Source of the DNA: Milkweed yellows phytoplasma str. MW1
Lineage (GTDB): Bacteria; Bacillota_I; Bacilli_A; Acholeplasmatales; Acholeplasmataceae
DNA: 7,972 bases
Reading direction: 5' to 3'
Assembly (NCBI RefSeq): GCF_000309485.1
Contig: NZ_AKIL01000143.1
Location: 1 to 7,972, forward strand
Shown here: one piece after another, positions 1 to 6,340 of the stretch
Position numbering within the stretch: position 1 is the stretch's first letter
How the letters are laid out: every line of letters begins with the position of its first letter
Notes under the pieces: generated by a model
Seen by the model: only the letters and a program-made list of their open reading frames with translations
The model's database searches: none
What the model was told of the DNA's origin: nothing
Made by a program: the position numbers and the translations under genes

Positions 1-23
1 TATTTTATAAATTTATTGTATAA

Positions 24-31
24 AAAGGAGA
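24..31 (+). promoter_or_regulatory. Ribosome-binding site of yneF
   Basis: AAAAGGAG ends about 11 bases before the ATG at 42 and supports that start. A TATAAA-like string (about 19-24) overlaps it. It is too close to the ribosome-binding site to be a convincing promoter for this gene, so transcription probably enters from the left of the window. Confidence 0.7.
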
Positions 32-41
32 ATTATATCTT

Positions 42-251
42 ATGAATTGGATCGGAACCTGTTTTTTTTTATTAGGATTAATTTTAGGAATTGTTATAGG
101 AGCTTTTTTCATGTTCCGTTGGTTCAAAAAATATTTAGAAAAAAATCCTCCTATTACGGAAAGACAAATTAAAGAAATGTTTAAACAAATGGGAAGAACC
201 CCAGGAGAGAAACAAATTAAACAAATCATGTCTTCTTTCAAAAAAAAATAA
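42..251 (+). CDS. yneF: YneF family (UPF0154) small membrane protein
   Basis: This 69-residue protein has one N-terminal membrane segment (about residues 4-25, rich in L, I, V and G) followed by a basic cytoplasmic tail. The tail carries the family hallmark ITERQIKEMFKQMGRTPGEK (about 38-57), a helix followed by the conserved M-G-R-x-P-x-E-K stretch. Length and layout match UPF0154/YneF proteins of Firmicutes and Mollicutes, whose biochemical role is not established. The ATG at 42 has a good upstream AAAAGGAG. The stop codon (249-251) shares its last base with the ribosome-binding site of the next gene, so the two are almost certainly cotranscribed. The family call is secure from the motif; function is unknown. 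Confidence 0.9.
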   Translation: MNWIGTCFFLLGLILGIVIGAFFMFRWFKKYLEKNPPITERQIKEMFKQMGRTPGEKQIKQIMSSFKKK

Positions 252-267
252 AAGGAGGTTTTATTTA

Positions 268-630
268 ATGAACCACAGTTATTTAGTTTGTTTTGCAATC
301 ATTTTCATCGCGGCGGGAGTTCTTTTTTTCATGAACTTTCTTTATGAAAGAAAAGTTAAAATGAAAATGAAAAAATATTTACTGAATTGTTCAAATATAG
401 AAAAAGAAGTCTTAAAAAGTTTTTTACAAAATAAAAATAAAGAATTTCCGTTAACTAAAAATTCTTCTATTACTTTGAATTTAGTGAAATTAAATATTTT
501 AAGAAAAATAAAAGACGATAATACAAACCCTCTACATTCTTTTTACGCTATTAATATAGAAATCTTTAATTTAGTGAACAAAGATAAAACTTTAAGAGAG
601 ATATATTTATTCACCGATCATCACCTTTAA
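268..630 (+). CDS. Small membrane protein with SieB-like C-terminal domain
   Basis: This 120-residue protein has one N-terminal membrane helix (about residues 5-25), a basic linker (28-37, KVKMKMKK), then a small soluble domain (about 41-108). A near-perfect AAAGGAGG (251-258) lies 9 bases before the ATG, and the gene follows yneF by 16 bases, so it is in the same operon. The soluble part has the pattern [L-S-x-x-E-K-x-V-L]-[F-L]-[L-x-x-x-x-x-I-x-L-x-L-V-x-x-x-I-L-R]-[S-F-Y-A-I-N]. This resembles the small helical or winged-helix-like region of superinfection-exclusion protein B (SieB-like, PF14163) proteins. That resemblance is my own pattern match and not decisive. The protein could simply be a phytoplasma-specific hypothetical protein. 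The N-terminal anchor with the domain on the cytoplasmic side is predicted from the positive residues after the helix. Confidence 0.8.
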   Translation: MNHSYLVCFAIIFIAAGVLFFMNFLYERKVKMKMKKYLLNCSNIEKEVLKSFLQNKNKEFPLTKNSSITLNLVKLNILRKIKDDNTNPLHSFYAINIEIFNLVNKDKTLREIYLFTDHHL

Positions 631-686
631 AAGAGGGAATATAATTTTTTTATCGTTAAAAAATTACAAAAGAATGGAAAAACAAA

Positions 687-1106
687 ATGAGTCAATTAAA
701 ATTAATCGCTTATCATGAAGAAAGATTAAACGATATAGGAATCGTTAAAAACGGTTTGAAAACTAAATTAGATTCAGCTTTAACTAATGCTAACGATAAT
801 TACAGTGATCCAAGAGAATTATTGAGTTTATCTTTATTAGTGTGTTTTTATAAAACTACTCAAAAATATCTTGCTTTGGAAAAACCGCATTTATCAGACA
901 TTAAAATAAAAGTGTTGACTATCACTTCTAAAGACGAACAAGGTTTTTATTTCAAATTAGAATTGATTATGGGCATTAAAGAAGCCTCTGTACAAGAAAC
1001 AGCTGAAATCATGGATACAGTTCATACTAAATGTCCTGTTTCTAGAATGTTAAATGATTATCCTCATTTAATTTTAAGTGCTGTTTTATACGAAGACATC
1101 ACTTAA
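687..1106 (+). CDS. OsmC/Ohr-family thiol peroxidase
   Basis: This 139-residue protein matches the OsmC/Ohr family in length and key motifs. Family members reduce organic hydroperoxides, and some act on H2O2, using two redox cysteines in a cytoplasmic homodimer. Both cysteines are visible. C53 sits in DPRELLSLSLLVCF, matching the family pattern (N/D)P-E-E-L-L-(x)n-C-F on the central helix. C116 sits in HTKCPVSRML, matching the family C-P-(Y/V/I)-(S) helix. The spacing of about 63 residues is typical. The ribosome-binding site is weak (AGAATGG, about 671-677). The gene starts 56 bases after the preceding one. A TATAAT box at 640-645 could be a private promoter but has no good -35, so it is probably part of the same operon. 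Whether it is an Ohr, OsmC or YhfA-type member cannot be settled by eye. The family call is strong. Confidence 0.85.
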   Translation: MSQLKLIAYHEERLNDIGIVKNGLKTKLDSALTNANDNYSDPRELLSLSLLVCFYKTTQKYLALEKPHLSDIKIKVLTITSKDEQGFYFKLELIMGIKEASVQETAEIMDTVHTKCPVSRMLNDYPHLILSAVLYEDIT

Positions 1107-1134
1107 AAAAATTTGCAAAATTAAAAATAAATTG

Positions 1135-1165
1135 ACCTAAATTTCATAAGATTTTTTAGGTTTTT
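1135..1165 (+). terminator. Probable rho-independent terminator after the OsmC-family gene
   Basis: ACCTAAA (1135-1141) pairs with TTTAGGT (1155-1161) around a 13-base loop, followed directly by a short T run (1161-1165). The stem has only 7 pairs and a short tract, so termination may be partial. It lies 28 bases after the stop codon of the OsmC-family gene and before the promoter-like region of the next one. Confidence 0.55.
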
Positions 1166-1185
1166 AAAACATGTTTTAATATAAG
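1164..1185 (+). promoter_or_regulatory. Palindromic operator candidate with -10-like box
   Basis: TTAAAACATGTTTTAA (1164-1179) is a perfect 16-bp palindrome centred on ACATGT. It directly abuts TATAAG (1180-1185), a plausible -10 box. The -35 would fall around 1156-1162, where only a poor TTAGGT is present. A palindrome in the spacer of a promoter with a weak -35 is where a dimeric regulator would bind. The palindrome is directly seen; its role as operator for the two binding-protein genes is inferred. Confidence 0.45.
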
Positions 1186-1247
1186 ATAAAAAAATTATAT
1201 CATTTGAAAAATTGATTATTGTTTGTAAAAGAAAGATGGATTTTAAT

Positions 1248-2126
1248 ATGGAGAATTTAAACAATAAAAAAGAAAGAAAAATAGTTAAAGTTGGTAGTCC
1301 GATACAAGCAGTTATTAATACCTTAAATAAAGCTAAAGAAATATATTACGATAAAGGTATCGATTTAGAAGTAGTCAAAACTAGTTGGACTGAAGAAAAT
1401 ATAGATATTTTAAAAAATAAAAAAATTGATGGTTTGATTTACACTAATATTCACGTTTTTAAAGCGACTAATGATTTTTTAATTAAAAACAAACAAGAAC
1501 CTTTTGTTTTTATTCAACCTTTTTATCATTCTAAATACGGTTTATACGCTAATAAAAAAAGTAAAAAACAATTATTAAGTTTAGAAGAAGTTAAAAAACA
1601 TAAAAATTTAAAAGTCTTATTAGCTGTGGCTTTTTCTTTCATTGAACCTTGTGATACTTCCCGTTCTCTTTTAGTGTTGAGAAATAACGGATTAATCAAT
1701 ATTCCTGAAGAAGTTTTAAAAGCAAAAAGATTAAATATTAATTTTTCTGATATCACCAATCCTTATAATTTAGAATTTACTAAAACTTCTCAAATTCCTT
1801 TTAAATTTGCTGAAAATCCTGATGAATATGATTTAATGGCTAATTGGCCTGCTTTTATGAATAGCAATCCTGATTTTATCAGAATCGGCTCTAATATCAC
1901 AGGCGAAAATGAACCAACTAACGAAATAGTAGAATCATACGCTATTGGTTTGATTTCTAGACAAGATAACCAAAATAGCGAAGAGATCAATATACTAAAA
2001 CAAATTCTACAAGATCCCGAAGTTAAAGCTTTTCATGTGAATCAAACTCATAACGGAATGAAAAATTATGTTATGATTGAAAAACCTGAAGAATTAAAAG
2101 ATAGACTAATTAAAAATTGGTTATAA
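1248..2126 (+). CDS. NlpA/MetQ-family substrate-binding protein, copy 1
   Basis: This protein resembles the NlpA/MetQ family, the D/L-methionine-binding components of MetNIQ-type ABC importers. From the chosen start it has 292 residues. Family-like features in order are a first strand KIVKVG (about 12-17), the GIDLEVV strand (about 37-43), YGLY (97-100, matching the family M-G-L-Y), and DTSRSLLVL (136-144, matching N-x-x-R-A-L-x-L-L with its ligand-contacting Arg). NWPAFM (199-204) and a typical LQDPEVKAF helix near the end follow. There is no hydrophobic signal peptide or lipobox cysteine, unlike normal members. The reading frame is open from a TTG at 1212, with ATGs at 1236 and 1248. I chose 1248 because an AAGATGG lies 8 bases upstream and the resulting N-terminus (MENLNN) resembles that of the next gene. 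Using 1236 or 1212 would still give no signal peptide. No metN or metI is nearby, so ligand and location are inferred. Confidence 0.75.
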   Translation: MENLNNKKERKIVKVGSPIQAVINTLNKAKEIYYDKGIDLEVVKTSWTEENIDILKNKKIDGLIYTNIHVFKATNDFLIKNKQEPFVFIQPFYHSKYGLYANKKSKKQLLSLEEVKKHKNLKVLLAVAFSFIEPCDTSRSLLVLRNNGLINIPEEVLKAKRLNINFSDITNPYNLEFTKTSQIPFKFAENPDEYDLMANWPAFMNSNPDFIRIGSNITGENEPTNEIVESYAIGLISRQDNQNSEEINILKQILQDPEVKAFHVNQTHNGMKNYVMIEKPEELKDRLIKNWL

Positions 2127-2179
2127 ACTATATAACCATCAAGAAAAATAATAAACAAAAAGATTAAAAGGATACAATT

Positions 2180-3091
2180 ATGATGAATAACTTAGCTGGC
2201 AATCACAACGATAATAAGCCTAAAAAAACTATTAAAATAGCTACTAATTTTCCTTCTTCTTTAAATACTTTACAAAGTACTAAACATTTGATTGAAGATG
2301 GCTACATTTTAGAAGTTATTTCTGAAGCAGAATTAAAAGAAAAATATCAAATTACTTGCAATGATGCCCTTAAAGAAGGTCTTGTAGATGTGAGCATTTC
2401 TAATAATTACCACACTATGAACTCTTATAACGATTTTGCAGCAACTGATGAAGAAACTAAATTAACGATGGTGCAACCGTTTTTTCACCCTCGTTACGGT
2501 CTATACGTTCATAAAAAAAACCCTTTAAAACTTCAATCAGTAGAAGATGTTAAAAAACATAAAAACTTAAGATTATTATTTGCTCCTTTTAATGATTTAT
2601 TCGCAGCACCCTGTGATTTTTCACGTTCTCTTTTGTTGTTAAATAATTTAAAATTAGTTAAAATTGATGAAGAAGTGATCAAAGCTAAAGGTTATAATTT
2701 GAATTTAGACGATATAGAAAATATTTATGATTTGAATTTTGTTAAAACTAATAATTTATTTAAAGTAGTGGAATTATTCACCGATCCTACTAAATACGAT
2801 TTATCTATCAACTGTCCTGGTTTTATGAGAAAAAACCCTGATTTCAAAAGAATAGGTACTGTAAGCCCTGAAGAACAAGAAAATAATATCGTTTTCTCTT
2901 CTTACGCTATTATTTTAGCTTCTAGAAAAAACAACCAAGATGATGAAAAAGTCCAAGCGGTTAAAAGATTTTTAAAACACGAACAAGTGCAAAAAACTAT
3001 GTTTGAAGCTGGTGGGCCAGGCAAAGATTACGTTATGGTGCAAAACCCTGATAAATTAAAAGCAGACATATTGGCTAATTTCGAAAAATAA
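2180..3091 (+). CDS. NlpA/MetQ-family substrate-binding protein, copy 2
   Basis: This 303-residue protein is a paralogue of the preceding gene. Shared landmarks are TIKIATN (about 17-23), PFFHPRYGLYVHKK (100-113), VEDVKKHKNL (121-130), PCDFSRSLLLL (144-154) with the family Arg, YDLSINCPGFM (206-216), NPDFKRIG (219-226) and a C-terminal DYVMVQNPDKLK (283-294). AAAAGGA (2166-2172) lies 7 bases before the first of two adjacent ATGs (2180 and 2183); either could start translation. The gap to the previous gene is 53 bases without a terminator, so the pair is probably one transcript that arose by tandem duplication. It also lacks a signal peptide and lipobox: the N-terminus is hydrophilic (N, K, D-rich). 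Its family role would be delivery of methionine or a related small molecule to an ABC importer. The missing export signal makes that uncertain for both copies. Confidence 0.78.
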   Translation: MMNNLAGNHNDNKPKKTIKIATNFPSSLNTLQSTKHLIEDGYILEVISEAELKEKYQITCNDALKEGLVDVSISNNYHTMNSYNDFAATDEETKLTMVQPFFHPRYGLYVHKKNPLKLQSVEDVKKHKNLRLLFAPFNDLFAAPCDFSRSLLLLNNLKLVKIDEEVIKAKGYNLNLDDIENIYDLNFVKTNNLFKVVELFTDPTKYDLSINCPGFMRKNPDFKRIGTVSPEEQENNIVFSSYAIILASRKNNQDDEKVQAVKRFLKHEQVQKTMFEAGGPGKDYVMVQNPDKLKADILANFEK

Positions 3092-3127
3092 TTATCCATA
3101 ACTATTTGGTACAAAAAAATAAAAAAA

Positions 3128-3157
3128 ATGACATCATCGCGGGTGATATTTTTTTTG
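3128..3157 (+). terminator. Hairpin with U-tract between the binding-protein genes and sufS
   Basis: ATCATC (3133-3138) pairs with GGTGAT (3142-3147, one G-U pair) around a three-base GCG loop, followed by A and a run of eight T (3149-3156). An A-run just upstream could extend the stem. It looks like a rho-independent terminator for the two upstream genes. I see no convincing promoter between it and sufS, whose start is only 25 bases further on. It may therefore be leaky or act as an attenuator for the suf genes. Confidence 0.65.
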
Positions 3158-3181
3158 AAAAAAGGAGTTTAATAACCACTT

Positions 3182-4372
3182 ATGAAAGATAATTATTTTC
3201 GTTCCTATTTTCCTATTTTTAAAAACAATCCTAAATTAGTTTATTTTGATTCCGCTTCTACTTCTTTAAAACCACAAACAGTGATAGATGCTATGTCAGA
3301 TTTTTATAATGATAATGGTATGAATTTTAGATCTTTCGGCGCTTTATCTGTGCAAAACAATCTTTTAATGGGCGAAACAAGAGAAAAAACGGCTCAATTC
3401 ATCAACGCAAAACCTGAAGAAGTTATCTTTACCAAAGGGACGACTGAATCTTTAAATATGTTAGCACAAATTCTTTCGCAAAACATCCAACCAGGAGACG
3501 AAATTATTACTTCAGAATTAGAACATAATTCATCAGTTTTACCTTGGGTTAAAGTGGCAGAAGATAAACAAGCTAAATTAGTTTTCATTCCTTTGAGTGA
3601 CCAAAACAAAATCACTGTTGAGAACTTTAAAAACGTTTTAACTGATAAAACTAAAATAGTAGTTTTAACTCATATGTCTAATGTTTTAGGTTATGAAACT
3701 CCTATTAAAGAAATCGCTAAAATTGCTCATCAAAAAGAAGTGTTAGTGATTTTAGATGCTGCTCAATCTGTAGCTCATCAACGTTTAGATATGAAAGATT
3801 TAGATGTTGATTTTATGGCTTTTTCAGCTCATAAAATGTATGGACCTTTTGGTGTAGGCGTCCTTTACGGTAAAAAAGTACATTTAGAAAAAATGAAACC
3901 TTCTTGTTTGGGTGGCGGTACTGTTCAAGAAGTCTTTAAAGATCGTTATATTTTAAGAGATACTCCTTATAAATTTGAATCAGGAACCCCTAATATAGGT
4001 TCAATTATAGCTTTTAAAAAAAGTTTAGAATTTATCGAATCTATTGGAATAGACAAGATTCATCAACATAATAAAAAAATAGTTGCTAAAATTAAAGAAG
4101 AATTTAAAAAAATCCCACAAATTAGGGTTTTGAACGAAGGGGCTGATAATTTAGTACTTTTTGTTTTTGACAAAATTCATGCTCATGATGTGGAAAATTC
4201 TTTAGCTAAACATAATATCTATCTTAGAACAGGTCTGCATTGTGCTAATTTAGTTTCTAAAAAAATAAACCAAATAAGCACTATTAGAGTGTCTGTTGGG
4301 TTGCACAACACCGAAGAAGATATAGCTTTTTTAATTACTCATTTAAAAAAAATAAAAGATTTTTTCTTTTAA
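3182..4372 (+). CDS. sufS: Cysteine desulfurase SufS
   Basis: This PLP enzyme removes sulfur from L-cysteine, giving alanine and an enzyme persulfide that is passed to SufU. At 396 residues it is about full length for group II desulfurases (about 405). Visible motifs are FDSAST (22-27) at the N-terminus, TKGTTESLN (84-92) for phosphate binding, and ELEHNSS (112-118). THMSNVLG (163-170), DAAQSVAH (192-199) with the pyridine-binding Asp, and FSAHKMYGP (214-222) with PLP lysine K218 follow. RTGLHC (349-354) carries the catalytic Cys C354, and the C-terminal IRVSVGLHNTEEDI region is also present. H335 lies 19 residues before C354, matching the zinc-exchanging His of SufU-dependent enzymes (H342 in B. 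subtilis, from memory). AAAGGAG (3161-3167) lies 14 bases before the ATG, slightly long. sufU follows after 24 bases, so the two form an operon. Confidence 0.95.
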   Translation: MKDNYFRSYFPIFKNNPKLVYFDSASTSLKPQTVIDAMSDFYNDNGMNFRSFGALSVQNNLLMGETREKTAQFINAKPEEVIFTKGTTESLNMLAQILSQNIQPGDEIITSELEHNSSVLPWVKVAEDKQAKLVFIPLSDQNKITVENFKNVLTDKTKIVVLTHMSNVLGYETPIKEIAKIAHQKEVLVILDAAQSVAHQRLDMKDLDVDFMAFSAHKMYGPFGVGVLYGKKVHLEKMKPSCLGGGTVQEVFKDRYILRDTPYKFESGTPNIGSIIAFKKSLEFIESIGIDKIHQHNKKIVAKIKEEFKKIPQIRVLNEGADNLVLFVFDKIHAHDVENSLAKHNIYLRTGLHCANLVSKKINQISTIRVSVGLHNTEEDIAFLITHLKKIKDFFF

Positions 4373-4396
4373 TTTAAAAATCAAAGGAATTAACCA

Positions 4397-4840
4397 ATGT
4401 GTGTAATGAACGAATTACAAAAAAAATTAATGATTCAACATTCTAGTTATCCCCAAAATCATGGTTTAGTTCAAGATGATAGTTATTTACATATTCGTTA
4501 TCAAAATAACTCTTGTGGCGATGCTATAGATTTACAAATCAAAATAGTAGATGGTGTTATCGTTGATATTAAACACGATACTCAAGCTTGCGCAGTATGT
4601 TGCGCATCAGCTAGTTTAATGTCAGTACATTTGAAAAAGAAAACTATTTCCGAAACACTCAATAAAGTGAATCATTTTTTAGGAATGGTGAAAGATAAAA
4701 ACTACGATGAAACGCAAATAGATTCTGACTTGAAAGTGTTTAACTTATTGAAACAACCTTCCAGTAGAGTTTTATGCATCAGCCTCCCTTGGGAAGCTAT
4801 ACAAAAAAATATTGAAAAAAACCATTCTTCCTTAAAATAA
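4397..4840 (+). CDS. sufU: Zinc-dependent sulfurtransferase SufU
   Basis: SufU accepts the persulfide sulfur from SufS and hands it to Fe-S or thiolation pathways. The 147-residue length matches the SufU (not IscU) type. The zinc ligands are visible: C40 and D42 in NNSCGDAI, C65 in QACAVCC, and C127 in SRVLCISLPWE. These correspond to C41, D43, C66 and C128 of the B. subtilis protein. The N-terminal HSSYPQNHG matches the family H-Y-x-x-P-x-N-x-G signature. The start at 4397 is supported by AAAGGA (4383-4388) eight bases upstream; the ATG at 4406 would be 17 bases away. Two extra cysteines, C68 and C69, follow the second ligand where the family usually has residues such as Ile-Ser. No sufB, sufC or sufD is in the window, so the acceptor of this sulfur is not shown here; tRNA thiolation is a reasonable alternative to Fe-S assembly. 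Confidence 0.95.
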   Translation: MCVMNELQKKLMIQHSSYPQNHGLVQDDSYLHIRYQNNSCGDAIDLQIKIVDGVIVDIKHDTQACAVCCASASLMSVHLKKKTISETLNKVNHFLGMVKDKNYDETQIDSDLKVFNLLKQPSSRVLCISLPWEAIQKNIEKNHSSLK

Positions 4841-4888
4841 TATACTAAAAAAGCCTTTTTAATTTTTAAAAAGGCTTTTTTAGTATAT
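4840..4888. terminator. Perfect 23-bp inverted repeat, bidirectional terminator
   Basis: Positions 4840-4862 are the exact reverse complement of 4866-4888, with a TTT loop at 4863-4865. The stem contains an A6-GCC-T5 core, so a transcript from either side ends in GGC followed by six U. It begins on the last base of the sufU stop codon and lies 26 bases past the stop of the convergent repeat-protein gene. It therefore serves both as a shared terminator and separates the two converging transcription units. Confidence 0.92.
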
Positions 4889-4914
4889 AGGAATTAATTT
4901 ATTATAGTAACGAT

Positions 4915-6312
4915 TTATTCGGTTAATTGGTAATCGATAATTTGGCCATCAGAAGAAACTGTTTTTAATAAAACATCCGTTAGAGGGTCGTATTCATAAT
5001 CGATGTTTATTCCGTTGGACAAAACTTCTTTGATTAAATAGTCTTTTATAGGATCGAACTCTTTAATATGACCATCAGGAAAGATAATTTTAACCAATTT
5101 ATTCGTTTCTGGGTCATAACCGAAAATAGTTTTTTTAACGGTTTCATCTAAAGTAATTTCTCTTATGATAAGGTCTTTTTCTGCATCCATTTCGATGATA
5201 GTTTTATCCGGCAAACAAATTTTAATTAATTTATGACTATCAGGATCAAAATCTAGTATTGATTGTAAAACATTTCCATCTGGGAAAGTATGTTTCAATA
5301 AAAAACCCTTTTCTGGATCATATTCTTTAATAGATTTATCAGGTAAAAACTCTTTGATAAGAATGTTATTGTCAATATTATATTCTTTGATTGTTCCGTC
5401 TGATAAAATTTCTTTTTGTAAATGGTTTTTATACAAACTAAACTCTTTAACTTCACCATTCGGGTAAATAATTTTTTTTATTCTTTTAGTGTTAATATCA
5501 TATTCTGTAATAATTTTATCTTCTGAAGAAACTTCTTTCACACTATTATCTTCGTATATTCTGATGTTTCCATTTGGCAATATTTCTTTATTTAAAATAT
5601 TACGGTATTCTTTAACAACGCCTTTGGGTGTGATTTCTTTTAATAAATGTCCATTAATAACGTCATATTCTCTTGTCCATCCTGTAGGTAAAATAACCTC
5701 CATTATATCCCCTTTTAATTTTTTAATAGTTTTATCAGGGGAAATTTCTTGTTGAAACTGATTATCTTCCGTGTTAAATTCGGTTATGGTTCCATCAGAA
5801 AGTAAAATTTTTTCTATTTTACCGGTCTTAAGGTCATATTGGACAGTTTTGAAATCGTTAACCATAATCTTGAATAAAGACTGCGTTTCTGGATCATATT
5901 CGTAATAAATTTTAACTTTATTGGGTAAAATTTCTTTAATAACTTGTTGTTTATCGTTATATTTTTTAGTATAGCCGTTAGAGAATTTTTCTTGAACTAA
6001 ATGACCTGTGATAGGGTCATATTCTTTAACATTTCCTTCGGTGAAAATGGTTTTACTTAAATAATTGCATGTGATAGGATCGTATTCATTTATTTCGCTA
6101 TCAATATCCATATTTTTATTAGAATCTTTAGTATTGCAATAATATTCCTTTATATTATCATTATATGCTGATAAAGAATTGTCTATATATGGTTGATGAA
6201 GTTTATAAAAGACAATTAAAAACGCAATAACAAACAATAATAATAAAATAGGGATTAAAAAAAATTTAGTCAAAGCATAACTATTATTGTTATTATCTTG
6301 TGGCGGTTGCAA
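4915..6312 (-). CDS. Membrane-anchored DUF2963-type repeat protein
   Basis: This 465-residue protein has a short polar N-terminus (1-15, with a run of Asn), one strong membrane helix (about 17-36) and a long acidic/basic repeat domain to the C-terminus. From about residue 71 to the end I count 18-20 tandem units, mostly 20 residues (range 17-24). Their consensus is (D/N)G-x-I-K-E-Y-D-P-x-T-x-x-L-I-K-E-I-x-P; examples are 305-324, 325-344 and 413-432. This matches the DUF2963 family described from phytoplasmas; its function is unknown, and the pattern recalls YD/Rhs- or MORN-like beta-hairpin repeats. The helix has few basic residues before it and is probably an uncleaved signal anchor, placing the repeats outside the cell and so facing host cytoplasm (inferred). 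The start is TTG, supported by AAGAGG six bases upstream; the first internal Met (about residue 68) would delete the anchor. Confidence 0.88.
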   Translation of the reverse strand: MQPPQDNNNNSYALTKFFLIPILLLLFVIAFLIVFYKLHQPYIDNSLSAYNDNIKEYYCNTKDSNKNMDIDSEINEYDPITCNYLSKTIFTEGNVKEYDPITGHLVQEKFSNGYTKKYNDKQQVIKEILPNKVKIYYEYDPETQSLFKIMVNDFKTVQYDLKTGKIEKILLSDGTITEFNTEDNQFQQEISPDKTIKKLKGDIMEVILPTGWTREYDVINGHLLKEITPKGVVKEYRNILNKEILPNGNIRIYEDNSVKEVSSEDKIITEYDINTKRIKKIIYPNGEVKEFSLYKNHLQKEILSDGTIKEYNIDNNILIKEFLPDKSIKEYDPEKGFLLKHTFPDGNVLQSILDFDPDSHKLIKICLPDKTIIEMDAEKDLIIREITLDETVKKTIFGYDPETNKLVKIIFPDGHIKEFDPIKDYLIKEVLSNGINIDYEYDPLTDVLLKTVSSDGQIIDYQLTE

Positions 6313-6318
6313 ATATTT

Positions 6319-6324
6319 CCTCTT
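6319..6324 (-). promoter_or_regulatory. Ribosome-binding site fixing the TTG start of the repeat protein
   Basis: Read on the - strand this is AAGAGG, six bases before the TTG at 6312-6310. No in-frame ATG exists upstream of the membrane helix, so this site decides a non-ATG start. Confidence 0.65.
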
Positions 6325-6340
6325 CTTTGTAAAATTTTAA

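Noticed and set aside
5..298. Long - strand reading frame opposite yneF
   Set aside because: It is the antisense shadow of yneF, a gene with a clear family motif and a good ribosome-binding site.
640..645. Perfect TATAAT between the second and third genes
   Set aside because: No acceptable -35 lies 15-19 bases upstream, and such strings arise by chance in DNA this AT-rich.
644..666. AATTTTTT/AAAAAATT inverted repeat before the OsmC-family gene
   Set aside because: The stem has only A-T pairs and no T-run after it, so it would not be a stable terminator.
1526..1990. Two - strand reading frames inside the first binding-protein gene
   Set aside because: They are antisense to a clearly coding gene, have no ribosome-binding sites and lack domain-like sequence.
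5489..5755. A + strand 88-codon frame inside the repeat-protein gene
   Set aside because: It mirrors the repeats of the real - strand gene; the apparent pattern is only the antisense of the repeat units.
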